Positions 45,701-58,851 are shown, numbered from the stretch's first letter. The stretch: 62,000 nt of DNA from Diphasiastrum complanatum (GCA_029204225.1 CM055100.1:49461083-49523082), one strand, 5' to 3'. The notes: generated by a model not told the origin, from the letters alone. Numbers and translations are program-made.

Positions 45701-48004
45701 ATATTTGTGGATCTGTAATGGTAGTCATGCATGGACTTTTTTTTGTGGTTTTTCTCAGATGAAATCTTCGTCAATGGTGTTCAAAACTTAAGCATTGTGT
45801 ACATCCCATTGATAGACTTTTAGTTTGGGTCGGTATACACGAGTGTTGATTGGTTATGGATGTTGCACACAAGCCAATGGTGATGGAAGCTTAATTTCTT
45901 TCGGTATACGACGCTTTCCTAAACGCTCAGGATCGAGCAAGTGAATTAGCTAGTCGTCAGATAACTCATGTTCTCTCCTAGTAAGAATGTCATCCTCATT
46001 GGTGGATATGTTCATAACAAATGCATCTTCAGGCATCCACTCAATAGGGAGTGCATCTATCATGTACAAGGGCAAGATGGGAGTTGTTGATATCTGTAGA
46101 GTGTATAGTGATTTCAATTGGGTCCTCTTCTTGAACATCTTGTGCACAAAGAGTGGCATTGAAACAATCAATGGTCGTTAAGGCATGTCCCCAATTGATG
46201 ATATTGGTGCTCTGCACGTAATGATCCTTTACGGTGGAATAGATACTATCGAGGTCATCATAGGTAGTTGAAGACCAATCATCTCAGTGTGTGCAGGCTT
46301 TATCTTTCTAGTGGCATCGACAGATATTCGCCTGTTTCTATTGCCAAAAACGATTTTGTTTTTCTTCCAATCTTAAATCACTTCGGCCATTTCTAACCAA
46401 GGTGTTCCAAGAAGGAATTGATAGGTGTACGGTTCATCAGGTAAATCTAGGACTACACACTCTATAGTGAAAATCAAATCGACAATTTTGATCGGCAAAT
46501 TGCTTATGTGACTGGCAGGTGTCGTTGGTCAGCCATACGTAACTTGTACTTAGGCTTTTCCAATGTAGGTATTCCCCATGTCTTAGCTAAGGACAAGTCG
46601 ATAATATTCACGCCAGACCCACTATCGAGAATGGCTTGTAGCATCCCGTAGGGGTTGCTCCTCTGAATAGTATTGGTCATTGGAATAAGAGACTGAGGCC
46701 TCATCTACGTATATGACATGAAGACCTTCATCATAAGTAGGTTCATAGGCTGGTGTGTCATAGGAGGTATTATGCACTACATTGGCCTGTGGTCGATTCT
46801 GTTGGTCTGGCCTGGGGTGGAGAAGATCCTCTTGAACCTAGAAGTGCCAAGCATTGTTGTTGTGGAGTTAGTTGTTGTCTAGGCAATTCTTGGACTTGGA
46901 CTTGGACTAGAGACATATAACGTGGGTTATATTGCGCTTGTGGTTGTCCTCGTGGGGCATACTGATGTGGTCAAGAGTATTGCATGTTGCATGGTTGTAC
47001 CTATAGCTAGATGTGGTATGAGTGGTCGTATCACACAATATACAGTATTGCGGTTCGTAAGGGCGGTGTAATGGACACTCATTACTGGTATGTGCGCCAT
47101 GACATTGTGGGCACCAATGTCTTCTCACCTATGGATAGCGTTACCAGATGACAATTGCCTTGGCAATTGACTTTGGAAAGATTATAAGACTTGCTGAAAC
47201 TCTTTGTTGAGTTTCTCCATCTGTTGTTGATGTTGTTGATTCATCAACTCAAACTTAGATTTCCGGACTTGGTCTGAATCTCGGGGCTCACTTGGACAAT
47301 TATCAGGGAATACACGGTGAGCTCTTTTCTCATTCTGGTTCTCATCTTCTTCACGAATGGCATTGGACATAGCAGATTTAAGAGTAAAATACTCTTCGCT
47401 AGATTTAAGCTCTTTACGGATGCGTCTGGAAAGACCAACTATAAACCATATGATCAACATTTTATCAGTTGGTTGTTCCTGGACTTGACTACTGAGACGT
47501 TTAAAGCGCTCAATATAGTCACGTACGCGTTCATCTTTTTTTATTTTTATAGGAGTAAGGCGTACAAAATGGGCTTTCTATGAGTCTGAAAGGTTGGAAG
47601 CATTTAATATAAGACTCTTTCAACTCTGACCAGTCTTGTCGATCATCATGATCGAGGTTGAAAAACCACTCTCGTGTTTTATCTACCATGGTCATCAAAA
47701 AAAGTCGGACTTTTGCATTATCAGTATATTCTCCATATACTTCACATGCATTCTCAAAGAGTTGTAAAAATCTATGAGGGTCCACATTACCATCAAACTT
47801 TGATAATTCCAAACGGGGTGTTCATATATCGGATCGGGCGGTATGGTGAGCATGGTGAACAAGGTGATCATCAGGGTTAGGTGTCCATTTGGATGGTCCA
47901 AGGTCTTGATTTACCTGATATCTAAGGCGATAGGGTTTGTTCTCATCATTTGGATGATTGGGCGTTGTGAATTTATCCATAAGTTCTTCGGGTAGATTGG
48001 CCAT
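42750..48004 (-). pseudogene. gypsy-3 gag-pol polyprotein, decayed
   Basis: ATG at 48004 (MANLPEELMDKF). Gag is at 48004-47182 (LELSKFDGNVDPHRFLQLFE; WFIVGLSRRIRKEL). A zinc-knuckle-like WCPQCHGAHTSNECP lies near 47110, and protease LDSGSGVNIIDLSLAKTWG near 46600. The pre-RT and RT N-terminus is at 45661-44930 (FAWNHKEMKEVPPDVVVH, WISPIVMVPKKKGKLHICLD). RT palm sequence at 44900-44715 has IYLNDLG where YxDD is expected. RNase H is at 44538-44299 (FHVHTDASKYAIGAVLTQPG), and integrase at 43773-42750 (ACDVCQRAN, WGIDFVGPISP) is broken by stops. At least six frame breaks. Gypsy order (RT before integrase). Confidence 0.88.
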
Positions 48005-48403
48005 GAGAATTGATTCAACTTTTTTTTTTTTGGTTTGGTTTTTGATATATATATATATAATTGACAATACCTCAGCCTAGCTTGTCAAAAAAATTTGAAA
48101 AAAAAAAAAACCTGAGAAAAATGTCAGAAACTCAAAAATATGGAGATAGTTGAAAAACTCGAAAAATTCGAAAATCTGAAAACTAGAAAAAATTAACTTG
48201 AAAAATTTGAAAATCTAGAAAACTCGAAAAAGTAGAAAATCCGAGAAACTCGAAAAAATTGAAAAATCCGAGAATGTCGAGAATTCGAAAAAAAACTATC
48301 AGATAGGATCGTCGAACACAAAGTCGTCGGATGCAATCTTGAAAAAACTTTGTTTTTTTAGTTTTGTGCTGGTCGTCGGATGCAATCGGATGCACGTACA
48401 TAC
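48005..48403. repeat. A-rich CTCGAAAAA tract upstream of gypsy-3 gag
   Basis: Words such as AACTCGAAAAATTCGAAAA repeat at 48100-48300. Similar sequence continues at 48640-49110 around the captured exon. GTCGTCGGATGCAATC also recurs (48312, 48371 and later). Confidence 0.6.
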
Positions 48404-48646
48404 CTCGATCTGGTCAGCAATGTTCACAATGAAGGCGTTGCGAATAGGGTTCATTGCATACCAGCGATCTCCTTTCTTTTTTTGTAAGCCTCCAACCTGA
48501 TCCTCGAAGAGGATGGTGAGACCACCACTATCAGAATGGCCGTTCATACCAAGGGCAAGTTCTTGGTTAGGACACTGTGGATAGTAGTTGGATCTTAGGA
48601 TCATTTCACGCTTCCCAGAAGCTCTTTTTGAAAACTCGAAAAACAT
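48404..48646 (-). pseudogene. Captured exon of a 2-oxoglutarate/Fe(II) dioxygenase
   Basis: The minus strand reads RSNYYPQCPNQELALGMNGH, then SDSGGLTILFEDQVGGLQ, ending NAFIVNIADQIE. This is the core of plant 2OG-Fe(II) oxygenases, including the H-x-D iron ligands (in GHSDSGG). The C-terminal His and the RxS motif are missing. The coding sequence ends at a perfect donor (GAG|GTATGT, GT at 48403-48402), so genomic DNA rather than processed mRNA was captured. No other exon of the gene is nearby, and both sides are A-rich retroelement sequence. Confidence 0.85.
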
Positions 48647-49286
48647 TCAGACAACTTGAAAAAATCGAAAAATGCAAAAAGTGAAATTTTGGCAGGTGCA
48701 ACTTTGAGACAGATTTTTTCTTGTGAGGTAGTCATCGGATGCACATCGAATCGGAATTTTTTGTTGAAGAAGCCCAAAAATCTCAAAAACTCGAAAAAGA
48801 GGAAAGATTGAAAAACTCGTCTAATGGAAAAAAGGTCAAAAATTTCAAAACTCAGAAAAAAGAAAATATTGATCTGAGAAAAGAGTAGATGCAGGTGTCT
48901 GAGAAAAAATTTGTTGTTTTGTGTGTTTTGGTTTTTTTTTTTTTTTAGCAGTCATCGGATGCGAACTTCAGATGGGATCGTCGGACCGATTTTTTTTGTT
49001 GTAAGTGGTTGTTGGATGCATGGTGGATGGAAACTGAGAAAATTCGAAAAAACTTGAGAAACTCGAAAAATCCAGATAACTCAAGAAACTCGAAAAATCG
49101 AAAAAATCTCAAAATCGTCGGATGGAATTGTTGGCGGATGCAAATTTCAAATGGAAGGAAATGCAAATAGAATAATCTTCAATTAAAAGAGCAACAACAT
49201 TTCAGTACACAATATATGCTTTGAAACTCATGGTGGAGGCCTCTATCTATAGCCACAAGCTGTTGAACACAATTACATATTATTTT
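48647..49286. repeat. A-rich CTCGAAAAA tract right of the captured exon
   Basis: ACTCGAAAAA words and repeated GTCATCGGATGC / GTCGGATGGA motifs continue to about 49150. No gene supported. Confidence 0.55.
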
Positions 49287-49395
49287 GGAGTCCACCTCTT
49301 ACAACTGAGTGAACCCCAATCTATAATGATTTGAGTTCCACCTCTTACTACTGAGTGAACCCCAATCTAAAATGATTTGAGTTCTACCTCTTACT
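49287..49395. repeat. 46-bp tandem repeat, about 2.4 units
   Basis: Units at 49287-49332 and 49333-49378 plus a partial third, with core GAGTTCCACCTCTTACTACTGAGTGAACCCC. Confidence 0.85.
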
Positions 49396-49682
49396 TGATA
49401 ATAGGAGGCCTCTTTATTTTGAAAAACATAACTCAAGTTGAGATAATCTAATTTGCTAGCTCCCACATGAGCTATCCATCTTTCGAAACGTACCATGGGG
49501 CTCACAATTGTATAATTTAGCCTAGCACCAACAATTCTTGTGCTCTCAGACTCGGCTCTCAACTTCATCTCTGCTAGAAGCCCTTTTGAGTGGAGAGGTT
49601 CTGCATCGACACCTCGGGGCATGGCATCAGCTAACACTCTCTGCCATAGGCGTAGACTAATCATTAATAAGTTATGGTGATT

Positions 49683-49920
49683 ACGGTTTGTGCATGAGCC
49701 ACAAATTTAGATATTTATGAATTTGTAAGAGCTAAAATGTTCCTTGGCTTGGTACAAGTGGCTGCCCAAGGGGACACTCCCTCCATGAGAACACCATAAA
49801 TGCTTAGTTATATCAATATTAATGAATTTGGAAGAGATAGTATGTTCCTTGTCTTGGTATAGGTGGATGCCAAAGAGCATATACCCTCCCTCCATGGGAA
49901 CACCAAAAATGGTTCGTTAT
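49683..49920. repeat. ~115-bp tandem duplication
   Basis: Two diverged units share ATGTTCCTTGgCTTGGTA, GGTGG(A/C)TGCC, CCCTCCATGaGAACACCA and TTATATCA. Confidence 0.7.
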
Positions 49921-50244
49921 ATCATATGGGTCTATTAGTTATACTTTGGTCCTTTGAGCTGCCCCCAAACCCCAACCCCCCCAAACACAATACTCGTGCA
50001 TCAACTAAACATGATACGACACCCCCCACCTTTTCTTTATCCTATCTCCTCATATTTTGTGTGTAACGGTTGCGGTCCCAACTCTCGAACACCACAACTA
50101 CTCCCTCACAACGTGGCTCCTTTTCTTTGGCTGCCATTTTGAAACGCCCTTCCCTCTCCCTCCCCCTCTCTATCTTTTTTCTTCTTCATATCACACCTAC
50201 TCACAGCGGTAAAGTGATCTATGCTTTTTCTGTCATCACTTTAG

Positions 50245-50565
50245 ATGGTGCATAAGATATAACAGCCACTCTATCTGCTCAGCTATGGAAGGATGAACAA
50301 CATACACACAGACCCACATCCAAAAGATATAGCAGTCACAAGTCTTATATCTGTTCAGCTATGGAAGGAAGTCTTAGAGGTGAGCATACCCACAAATTTC
50401 CCACATCCAGCATAGGATATAACAGCCAGCCACTAGTTTATTTGCTCAATTATGGAAGGAGGAACACACACACAGACCCACACACATACATGAACGTGTA
50501 GCAGCCACTAAATATCCATGCTCAGCTATGGAAGGAGGAACGTACACACAGACCCACATCCACCT
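50245..50565. repeat. ~90-bp degenerate minisatellite, about four units
   Basis: Each unit has ATATAACAGCCAC, CTCAGCTATGGAAGGAGGAAC and ACACACAGACCCACATCC. The third and fourth units are clearest. Confidence 0.75.
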
Positions 50566-52343
50566 CCCCCACACGTACACACACATTTTTACAATTCCAC
50601 AATGCTAGAATATACCTATACATTGTGGAAAGTTGATCCAATATTTAATGAGAATCTAAAAAAGGGCTGTTGTGGGACAGTTTGGGTGCTTTTGCACTTC
50701 GTGGTGAAGGCATGAGGAACAGGATATGTTGGAGTGAGGATTGCTAGGTGAGTTGGATGCTGGGTTCAGCAGACTTTGCAGTTCATGGATGCTGCTACAT
50801 AGCAGTGCCTGGAAAGTGCGAACACCAGTTTGCATGTAAATTTACCCTTATTCTATAGTGGATGTCACGGCTTTCATTTCTGGCTGTATGTATAAAAGTA
50901 AAGCACAAAATTGATCGATCAATGTTTGACGCAATTTTTCCACTTTGGCTTGTAGGGTATAGTGCTAAATAGCTTTCAAATGTATTGGTGTGGCGTGAGT
51001 GCTTGTCCTGCTAGTGCTAACAGCAATATGGGACTGCTTGAGTTTTCATTCATATCTTTCGGTGTTGACATATTATAATAATCCTGCGAATGGCTTCTCG
51101 TGGTGCATGTGGTGTGGTCTACCTACAGTTTTTGACACAAATTGTTGCTTTTGCATGGAGATTCGTGTGGGGCCGGTCCTGTTGAATCTTCCCTAAGAAA
51201 TGCTTGAGTGGCGTTTAAACCATAGATCTTGTAAAGCATTAACTCCAGAAAAACCATACTCGTTGCGTACGTGATCATCTAGGTAGATTTCAAATCCCAT
51301 CAAAGATAATTCAACTGGAAATATCGTTTGTTTATTCAATTTTTCCTGATGAAAATTGAGAGGAATTCTCCCAGTTGAACAACAATTTAACCTTGACGGG
51401 AAATTGCGTTGTCCAGAGATTGGAAAGAGACGATCACGAGTGCAAATATAAAAAGAACTACATGTTATTATTACATCTTGTTCCTGATCTGGATGAATCT
51501 TCCTTGGTCTACTTTTTTCGAAGGTTTTTATTTCCAAGAGGTTCGTCTCAGAAACATATGCCATGAGTAAACAGATTATTCATTAGTGTGTATAGTAAAC
51601 TAATGGCTTGGTTGCGTGTCTTACTTCTTTTGAAATGTGATCGAGAGAGCTTTGAGGACCGGCCAGCTAACCAGAATTCCATCAGTCTGAATTAGAAAAG
51701 CTGGACTCTTTTCAAAACTCAGGATGAAGTTAGCTCGATTGCAGTTTCCATACTAGAACCCCCTTTATGACTGTAAGATAATTATCATCTTCTTATGTGC
51801 CCTCTGTAACTGATACGGGGCATTAAATATTATGAAATACATATTCTTTAGAGGTGACGTCAATTCATTTTCTCCAGGGTTTTATTGATCACAGATGGAT
51901 TCTTGTTATCTTTCTTTTTGTTTTTTGAGGACATTGATAAGAAAGATTTTCTCACTATTTGCGAGATTTATTGTATTATCACAATCTCCTCACAGGTAAT
52001 GCAGGCCTGGCAATACCTATTGTTCATTGCAGATAAAAAAAAGTACGATCAGCCTCTTTAGATTGTCTACTGAAAAGACGTTCTAGCTTTCAAACATGAC
52101 ATCCAATCTGATCCCAAGCATTCCATTGTGTGCGCTTTAGTCAACCGTGAAAAAAGCAAGCTATAAAATTTCTCAGCTGATTAGCATTTTCCACTATCTC
52201 GCAAGCCCGAGCATGCCTCTTTTGAATCATGCTTCGTGCATGCGCCAGCTAACTGCAATAAATTAATGCTGCTAGTTAAGTAGCAAAGTTGGAAACTACA
52301 TCTGGATCTAGCTCATTTAAATCTTCAAAAGACTTATTGAACT

Positions 52344-52424
<81 letters not shown>

Positions 52425-54553
52425 ACTCTAGCATAATCAGCATTTTGTGAATGGTTGTCTCCAAAAATGAAATCTGAGAAAAAGATTAACAGTTCTCCAG
52501 CAAAATTCACCTGTGAAAAGATGATGTTATGACTTAGCTCTTTCTAGCTGTTCACAAGTGAGTAAAGATGTGAAAATTAGCTAGAGAGAACTGCGAATTT
52601 TACGCCGTCTGTAGATTTAGCTCATGCAGGAAGACAAAAAATCAACTCGAGGTTCTATTCCGGGAGCAATGGAATGATGATGGAACTTTTTTCATGTTTT
52701 ACAGATAGGTTAATCAACATAGCTTGGAAGGATATTCATGGATCTAGAGAGCTCAAGGGACACAGAGCCCGTCATCCCAATGCGAAAGAGAAAAATCACA
52801 ACTGGTGGCTGGAAGACCTCTCCATTTATTCTGGGTGCAGTATTACTCTTGAACTTTAGAAGTTAAATTATTTGGTGAGCTTGCTACTCTTCAAGGTCGG
52901 CTGTCTATGGCCAAGTGCATACTAGAATCAGAAGGCAGTAGTAAAGTCTTAAATGGTGAACAATTTATATAAGACATCTTTGTGTAGAAATTAGACAAAG
53001 GCTTCATACACAGAAAGATCATGTTTCAGCAGTTAAGCATCTTTGTCTATCATCTTGGTATGGGTCTTTCCAAAGCGAAGGGTGAATTGAGTAGAGTTTC
53101 GGTTAAAAACTTAAATGAATACTGGACAGGTTTAATTATCTTCACACATCAATGACCAATGTAAAGCGCCAAGATCGTCAGTAACTTGCGAAATACATAA
53201 TACAATATAAACTTTCAGATAGACTTTGTGAAAAAGTCATTGACCAATAGCAACGTTCTAGCTGTTAGGTAGCTCATCTCGCAAGCTGTTTTTTATACCG
53301 TACTAGTTTTAGCTTGTAAAGCTTAAACGGCGTAGGATATTTTTTAACGACATTTTGCTGAGTGGTCCTGTCATTTGTTTTTTTGATGAGAACGCACAAG
53401 ACGCATGATGCAGTAATGCGGTGGGTTACACCACTTCCAGAAAGACACACAAAATTCGTGGCTCCTGTCCAACATTAAGAAATAAGGCTTTAGAGTACGG
53501 TAATTGCAATACATTTTCTTGTCATTTCTGATTCTGTTTTACTGGGAAGAATTCCTGTAATATTGTACCAAGAATGATAATTGCGTTTTATACTAGACAG
53601 CCTGACGATATTCTTCACAGAAAAGAGCTGGATGTGCACTTACTCTTCATCCAGCCTAACCTCTTCCGGGTTTTATTTCTATATCCTTTTCTAACAAGCA
53701 CATATCCTTCAACCGCTGGTTTCTTCTCCTTTCTACCTTGCCTGTTCAAGATACGAACTGCTTCACTGCAGGTACTAGACAGAATGTACTTAGAATAAGG
53801 TTCTGTTGCTTCAATGAAACCATCACCACGTTTGGCATATACATGCGCGGATTGAGTTAACAGTGCAAACATGTTGAAATTAGAGGATGAAAAGTCACGC
53901 GGATGAAGCATGACTGCGTCCTACTTTTTCCGAAATATTTTATCGTATCATTGTAGCTTCCTACTGATATTTTATCAGGATATCATCACTAACCTACATT
54001 CGTCAGCGAAAATGGTCGAACGATTGCACTAATGCAGTCTGTCTGACCCAAATGCAAGAATGTTTATCTACATGGCAAATAGTTGCTTTGTGCTGTCTAT
54101 AGCCTAAAGTTATGATGATTGAAGACTTTTGCAATAGCTAGATACTTGGGTTCTCAAGTTAAAGCTGGAGCACGACTGTGAGCTCCAAACTACCAGCCTC
54201 CATCAAAATTGGTAGCGGCCCTCAGCAGTCTGCGTATCAAAATCGGCTTTAAATTTTATCCGATTTAGTTTCTAAAAATGATGACGGTTCTTAGTCAACA
54301 CCGATAATGAGTCTTTGTTGATACGCAAACAGTTCTTTTTAAAAGTCATCAATACACTGGAAAGCCCTTATTAATTTCTGTTATTCATCATGTAGTTTCC
54401 ATGGAAGAAGATCATTAGGATCACAGCCAAAAATAAAGAGGACTTAGCAGTAGGTTATTTATCATGAAAATTATCTCATCTTTTGCTTTGATCTGCAATT
54501 ACGGTTATTAGCGTTTGGAGTCTTTCTAAAAGCTACATATAGAGCAGATTTTA
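50566..54553. other. Intergenic region upstream of the NPF gene; no gene supported
   Basis: Frames at 51193-51564 and 53615-53911 (both minus) lack any recognisable motif and I do not call them. One or more 5' exons and the promoter of the NPF gene should lie here, but I could not locate them. Confidence 0.45.
52345..52420. repeat. (GA)n microsatellite
   Basis: About 38 uninterrupted GA units, flanked by unique sequence rather than by an LTR. Confidence 0.95.
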
Positions 54554-56463
54554 TTGTGGTTTTGTGCTGAGCGTGCTGACACTGCAGTTCCCTTGAATGC
54601 AGTGAGTCAATGCCTGGCCACACTTGGATTTCAAGGAGTGACTGTGAATCTAGTCTTGTATTTAACCAAAGTTTTACATGATGGCAACGCCCCAGCTGCT
54701 AACAGTGTCAGCAACTGGTCTGGCACTGCTTTTTTCACTTCTGTTATTGGAGCCTTCGTTGGAGATGCTTATCTGGGCAGATACCTGACAACATCAATCT
54801 TTCTTGCTATTGACTTTGTTGTATGGATTCAACTCCTAATCCCACTTCAATTTGTGTATTTTTGGGAAATTGAGAAGACCAGTTTTGTGTTACGGAACTG
54901 TCACTTGCTTGCTCAATGATGTAGAATATTAAAAATCGATACTGGACATTGGCAGGGGTTTCTACTCCTCTCGTTATCAGCATCTCTACCCTCACTAAGG
55001 CCACCTCCATGCTCAGACAATGCTTTGGAATGCCGGCAGGCAACAACTGTACAAAGAGCAACTTTATATAGCGCTTTATATATAGTAGCGCTCGGAAATG
55101 GCGGTTATCAGCCCACCATGTCCGCACTTGGAGCTGATCAATTTGATGATTCTGACCCAAGTGAGAAAAACCAAGAGAATGTATTTTTCAACTGGTACTA
55201 TGTTGCTCTTACTACTGGAGCCCTTATTGCAGCTACTTTGCTGGTGTACATTGAAAACAACATTAGCTGGGGATTGGGATATGGTCTTTGTGCCGCTTCT
55301 CTTGGTGTCTCGCTCTCAGTATTCTTATGTGGAACTCCATACTATCGGCAGAGTAAGCCAGGTGGAAATCCATTTGTTCGGATTGCTCAGGTTCTAGTTG
55401 CTTCAGCCCGTAAGATCGGTGTAGAAGCTCCCTTGAACAGTGACTTTCTTTATGAGGTTGAGGATCACAAAGAAGCAGCCATTGCAGAAAGCCGGAAAAT
55501 CGCGCATAGTCAGGAGTTTAGGTGTGTATGATCAGATTTAAGGTTGGTGTATCTTCTTCTTCTTCTTTTTATGTGGCTACGCCATAGATCTGAAAAGCAG
55601 TTGGCTTGATTATTGACAGGTTTCTTGACAAAGCAGCCACTAGGATCGACACGCAAGAGTTTAGTACAGCAGAAAAAAGTCCATGGTACTTGTGCACTGT
55701 CTCACAAGTGGAGGAAGTCAAATGCATAATCCGGATGACACCTATTTGGGTGGGGAACATCCTCTTCTCCTCAATCTATGTCCAGATGCTCACCTTATTT
55801 ATTGTACAAGGAGCAACCATGAACACTGAGTTGGGCAACTTCAAGCTTCCACCTGCAACACTATCAACATTTGGCACAATAAGTGTGATCATGTGCACCT
55901 TCTGCTACGAATACTGCTTGGTTCCCTGTATGCGTCGGATGACAGGGAATCAGAGGGGATTGACACCATTGCAGAGGATGGGAACTGGATTTTTCATCAT
56001 GACTTTGGCAATGATGGCTGCTGCCATAGTGGAAAAGTATCGTCTTGACATAGCTAGAAAGCATGGAATGCTGGACGAAAAAGAAAAACCAGTGCCCATG
56101 AGTGTATTCTGGCAAATTCCTCAATTCTTTCTGGTGGGTGCAGCTGAAGTCTTCACTTTCATAGGGCAGCTAGACTTCTTCTATGAGCAGGCACCTGATT
56201 CCATCCGAGGCGTAGGTGTGGCTTTTGCATACATCTCTTATGCTCTAGGCAACTATGTGAGCACACTGCTTGTGATTGTGGTGAATCATCTCACAAGAAC
56301 TGGCAATGGGGATGGCTGGATTTCTGACAATCTCAACAGAGGTCATTTGGACTGGTTTTTCTGGCTTATGGCAAGCCTGAGTGTCTTAAATCTTGCTGTA
56401 TACCTAATGTCTGCACAAAGGTACAAGGGCATCAAGCTCAAAAGCATAGCTGCTACTTCATGA
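54554..56463 (+). CDS. NRT1/PTR family (NPF) proton-coupled transporter, 5' exon not found
   Basis: Three exons join in frame: about 54554-54820, 54956-55521 and 55620-56463 (stop TGA). Junctions are AIDFV|GFLLLS (donor GTATGG, acceptor TTGGCAG) and EFR|FLDKAAT (donor GTGTGT, acceptor TTGACAG). The joined protein has about 559 residues against 570-600 for the family, so only a short N-terminus is missing. Family blocks: LATLGFQGVTVNLVLYL, NWSGTAFF, GAFVGDAYLGRY, ALGADQFDD, FFNWYYV, RMTPIWVGNI, GATMNT, PQFFLVGAAEVFTFIGQLDF, SIRG and YALGNYVS. These plasma- or vacuolar-membrane proteins move nitrate, peptides or hormones with protons through 12 helices; the substrate here is unknown. There are no stops, unlike everything around it. 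The ExxER motif seems partly upstream (AER visible). The first residue given is not a proven start. Confidence 0.92.
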
Positions 56464-57157
56464 TAGCACACAATTACTGTTTCTATTGATTTATGTTTTT
56501 GCCTATCCACAGCTTTGAAAATTGAATGTATAGCTTGTTCAAGCATACAACAAGTCTTGTTCCCCAACCTGATGGATCTCAATGCAGCTTACTGTGTGAT
56601 GCACAGTGCACATCATTCATCATAAACACTCTATCTATTTACATCTGTAAGACACTTCCAGCTACTAGCTCACAACATGAATATGATCACCACATTTGCA
56701 TAGCCTTGGCCCTTTACATCCAATCAGAAAGCAACCAAAACCAGAGTGAATCATACCTTTTGGTGCTACTTCTCCACTGAAATACTGATCATTAGTGATC
56801 ATACACACACTGACTATAATTCACCACCAATCCTGACTCAGCAATGAATAAGCCCTCATTGCATCCCAACGTGTACTTTTCTGTATAATTGGTGAACACT
56901 TATTTGTATTGATTACAAGATATTCAGTTGTCCAAGAAACCAATTCACCTGACCTCAAATGATTCATAAAATTCTTGCACCCAATCTTCAGAATCTGTGA
57001 TATAGTTGGGATTTGTTTTTTTTTTTGGGACAATTCCTCTATGAATTTAACTCTTTTGTGTCATAACTTGGCACTAAGGGCTTTCTCAATTCCACTCAAG
57101 GGTTCAACAGTCGATGAGCAACAATGCAATTCTCCCATGACCATAAAGGGTGCAGGG

Positions 57158-57209
<52 letters not shown>

Positions 57210-58851
57210 AACAACAACAATGCAAATCTCATGGAATACGCATAATCAAACAAATGCAAAATCACTTGGGCTATGTCCAAATAACTATGCAAAATCACTA
57301 GAGAAATTGCCACAAAACTAATTGGTTCTTGCTTCACGCCACTCATTATTTATATCACAAACCTTCTACACTTCTACAATCATAGTAGATAGCATATCTA
57401 ATTTCCTTAGTCACATGGGTATGTTTGTCTACTAGATAGCATCCACAGCAATTATCTCTTTTATATGATACTGGCATAGACATTTTGTGAGTCATATCTA
57501 GCCTTGGTACAAGTATAAAAATGAAATGCATGGAGGTTCCGATAGAGTGGGCAACATTGTTCAAAGTCATTAATTTGCATACGATTCACACTTAGCTGCA
57601 ATGGCAAGCAAACACAATACACACACCATAGAGAGGAACACAAAAGCACTATTGCATAATGAACGAGAAAACACTTATTAAAATATCTTAAGCTAACTAA
57701 TCACTAGCTAATAGTTATCTACGGTCTATTGTGCCAAATAGGCTCAAGTCTGGACTCAACATAAGTAATCAAATAAAAGACATCACTAGATACAAACATT
57801 CTTAGAATATCCCAATATTCTAAGATTAACAATTCAATCAACCAAAAATCTCTAAGAGATCCATCAAGTCTCAAACAATTATAACTCAATCCAGAGTACT
57901 GCAGTTACTCTAATGAGTTAAAAGTCTCATTTCTAGCATCTCATGCAAGAAATCAGCAATCTATTTGAATTTCAATAGATTTAACCATCTCCTATAAATC
58001 CAAAAATGTAGACTAGACTCGTACACAAGCACATATAGACTACAATATGTAACTGAATACCATCCACTTAAGTAAGCAAAACTATCCATAAACAAAAACA
58101 ATTTACTATACAAGTAATGGCTGTGAGATCCATATGTTCTCAATAAAACATTGGAGTAAAAAGATTTAGATTTTCAAAATACTAATGTAAAATCTCAACT
58201 CATTTAGTAGGTCGAGAATTACTCAACATACTTAAGAATTAACACGCTTTTTGATTATCCACTGATAATAATTAAATATTTGTTTATGATTTTTCAATCA
58301 CAAATAGTTAGATTCTTAAGATTTGTCAATCATAACTAACTGGAATCTCCAACTATATTTAATCATTAAAAAATACTGGAGTATATGTCCCCTATTATGC
58401 TGCATTAGGGCCCTTTTTGAACTCAAAAAGGGCCTCTTCCTTGCCTAAACAAGTTTCTTAATCATAATTGGTGTAATGCTAATCCATCCTACGTGACACC
58501 TTTACCATGGGTTACCACATAGAGTGAGCATGAGTTAAGAGCTATCTCTAAGATCTATTTTCATAGACTTTAGTAGGTTTGTTACATAGACTATACTAGG
58601 GTAACCTTAGAGTAGGACAAAGCCTATCATTGAATGTCATCCCAAAAGTACAACACATAGGATCTAGGCATGACACAATACTCCATGTCTAGCTCATTTC
58701 AAATGCATACTTCAAACTAACATTAAGCTCCTTGGACTTTTTCAAGATGGGAACAAAATGTCACTTGCATGTGAACTTAGAGAAGGAGTATTCCACAACC
58801 AAAGCTGCATGGTGTTAACCTAAACAAATGCATTGCTAGAGGTTAAAAGGA
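56464..58851. other. 3' flank of the NPF gene and AT-rich intergenic DNA
   Basis: No supported gene. It should contain the left end of the second unit H copy, which I could not place for lack of a comparison. Confidence 0.5.
57158..57206. repeat. (CT)n microsatellite
   Basis: About 24 CT units followed by (CAA)n-like sequence. Confidence 0.93.

Noticed and set aside
49287-50565. Possible CRISPR-like array
   Set aside because: The tandem repeats have no unique spacers and the sequence is plant nuclear DNA.
51193-51564. 123-codon minus-strand frame
   Set aside because: No motif, no compositional support and no homologue recognised; left as intergenic.
52276-52464. Ser-Leu repeat frame on the minus strand
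   Set aside because: Product of the (GA)n microsatellite.
53615-53911. 98-codon minus-strand frame
   Set aside because: No recognisable domain, and the length is within chance expectation.
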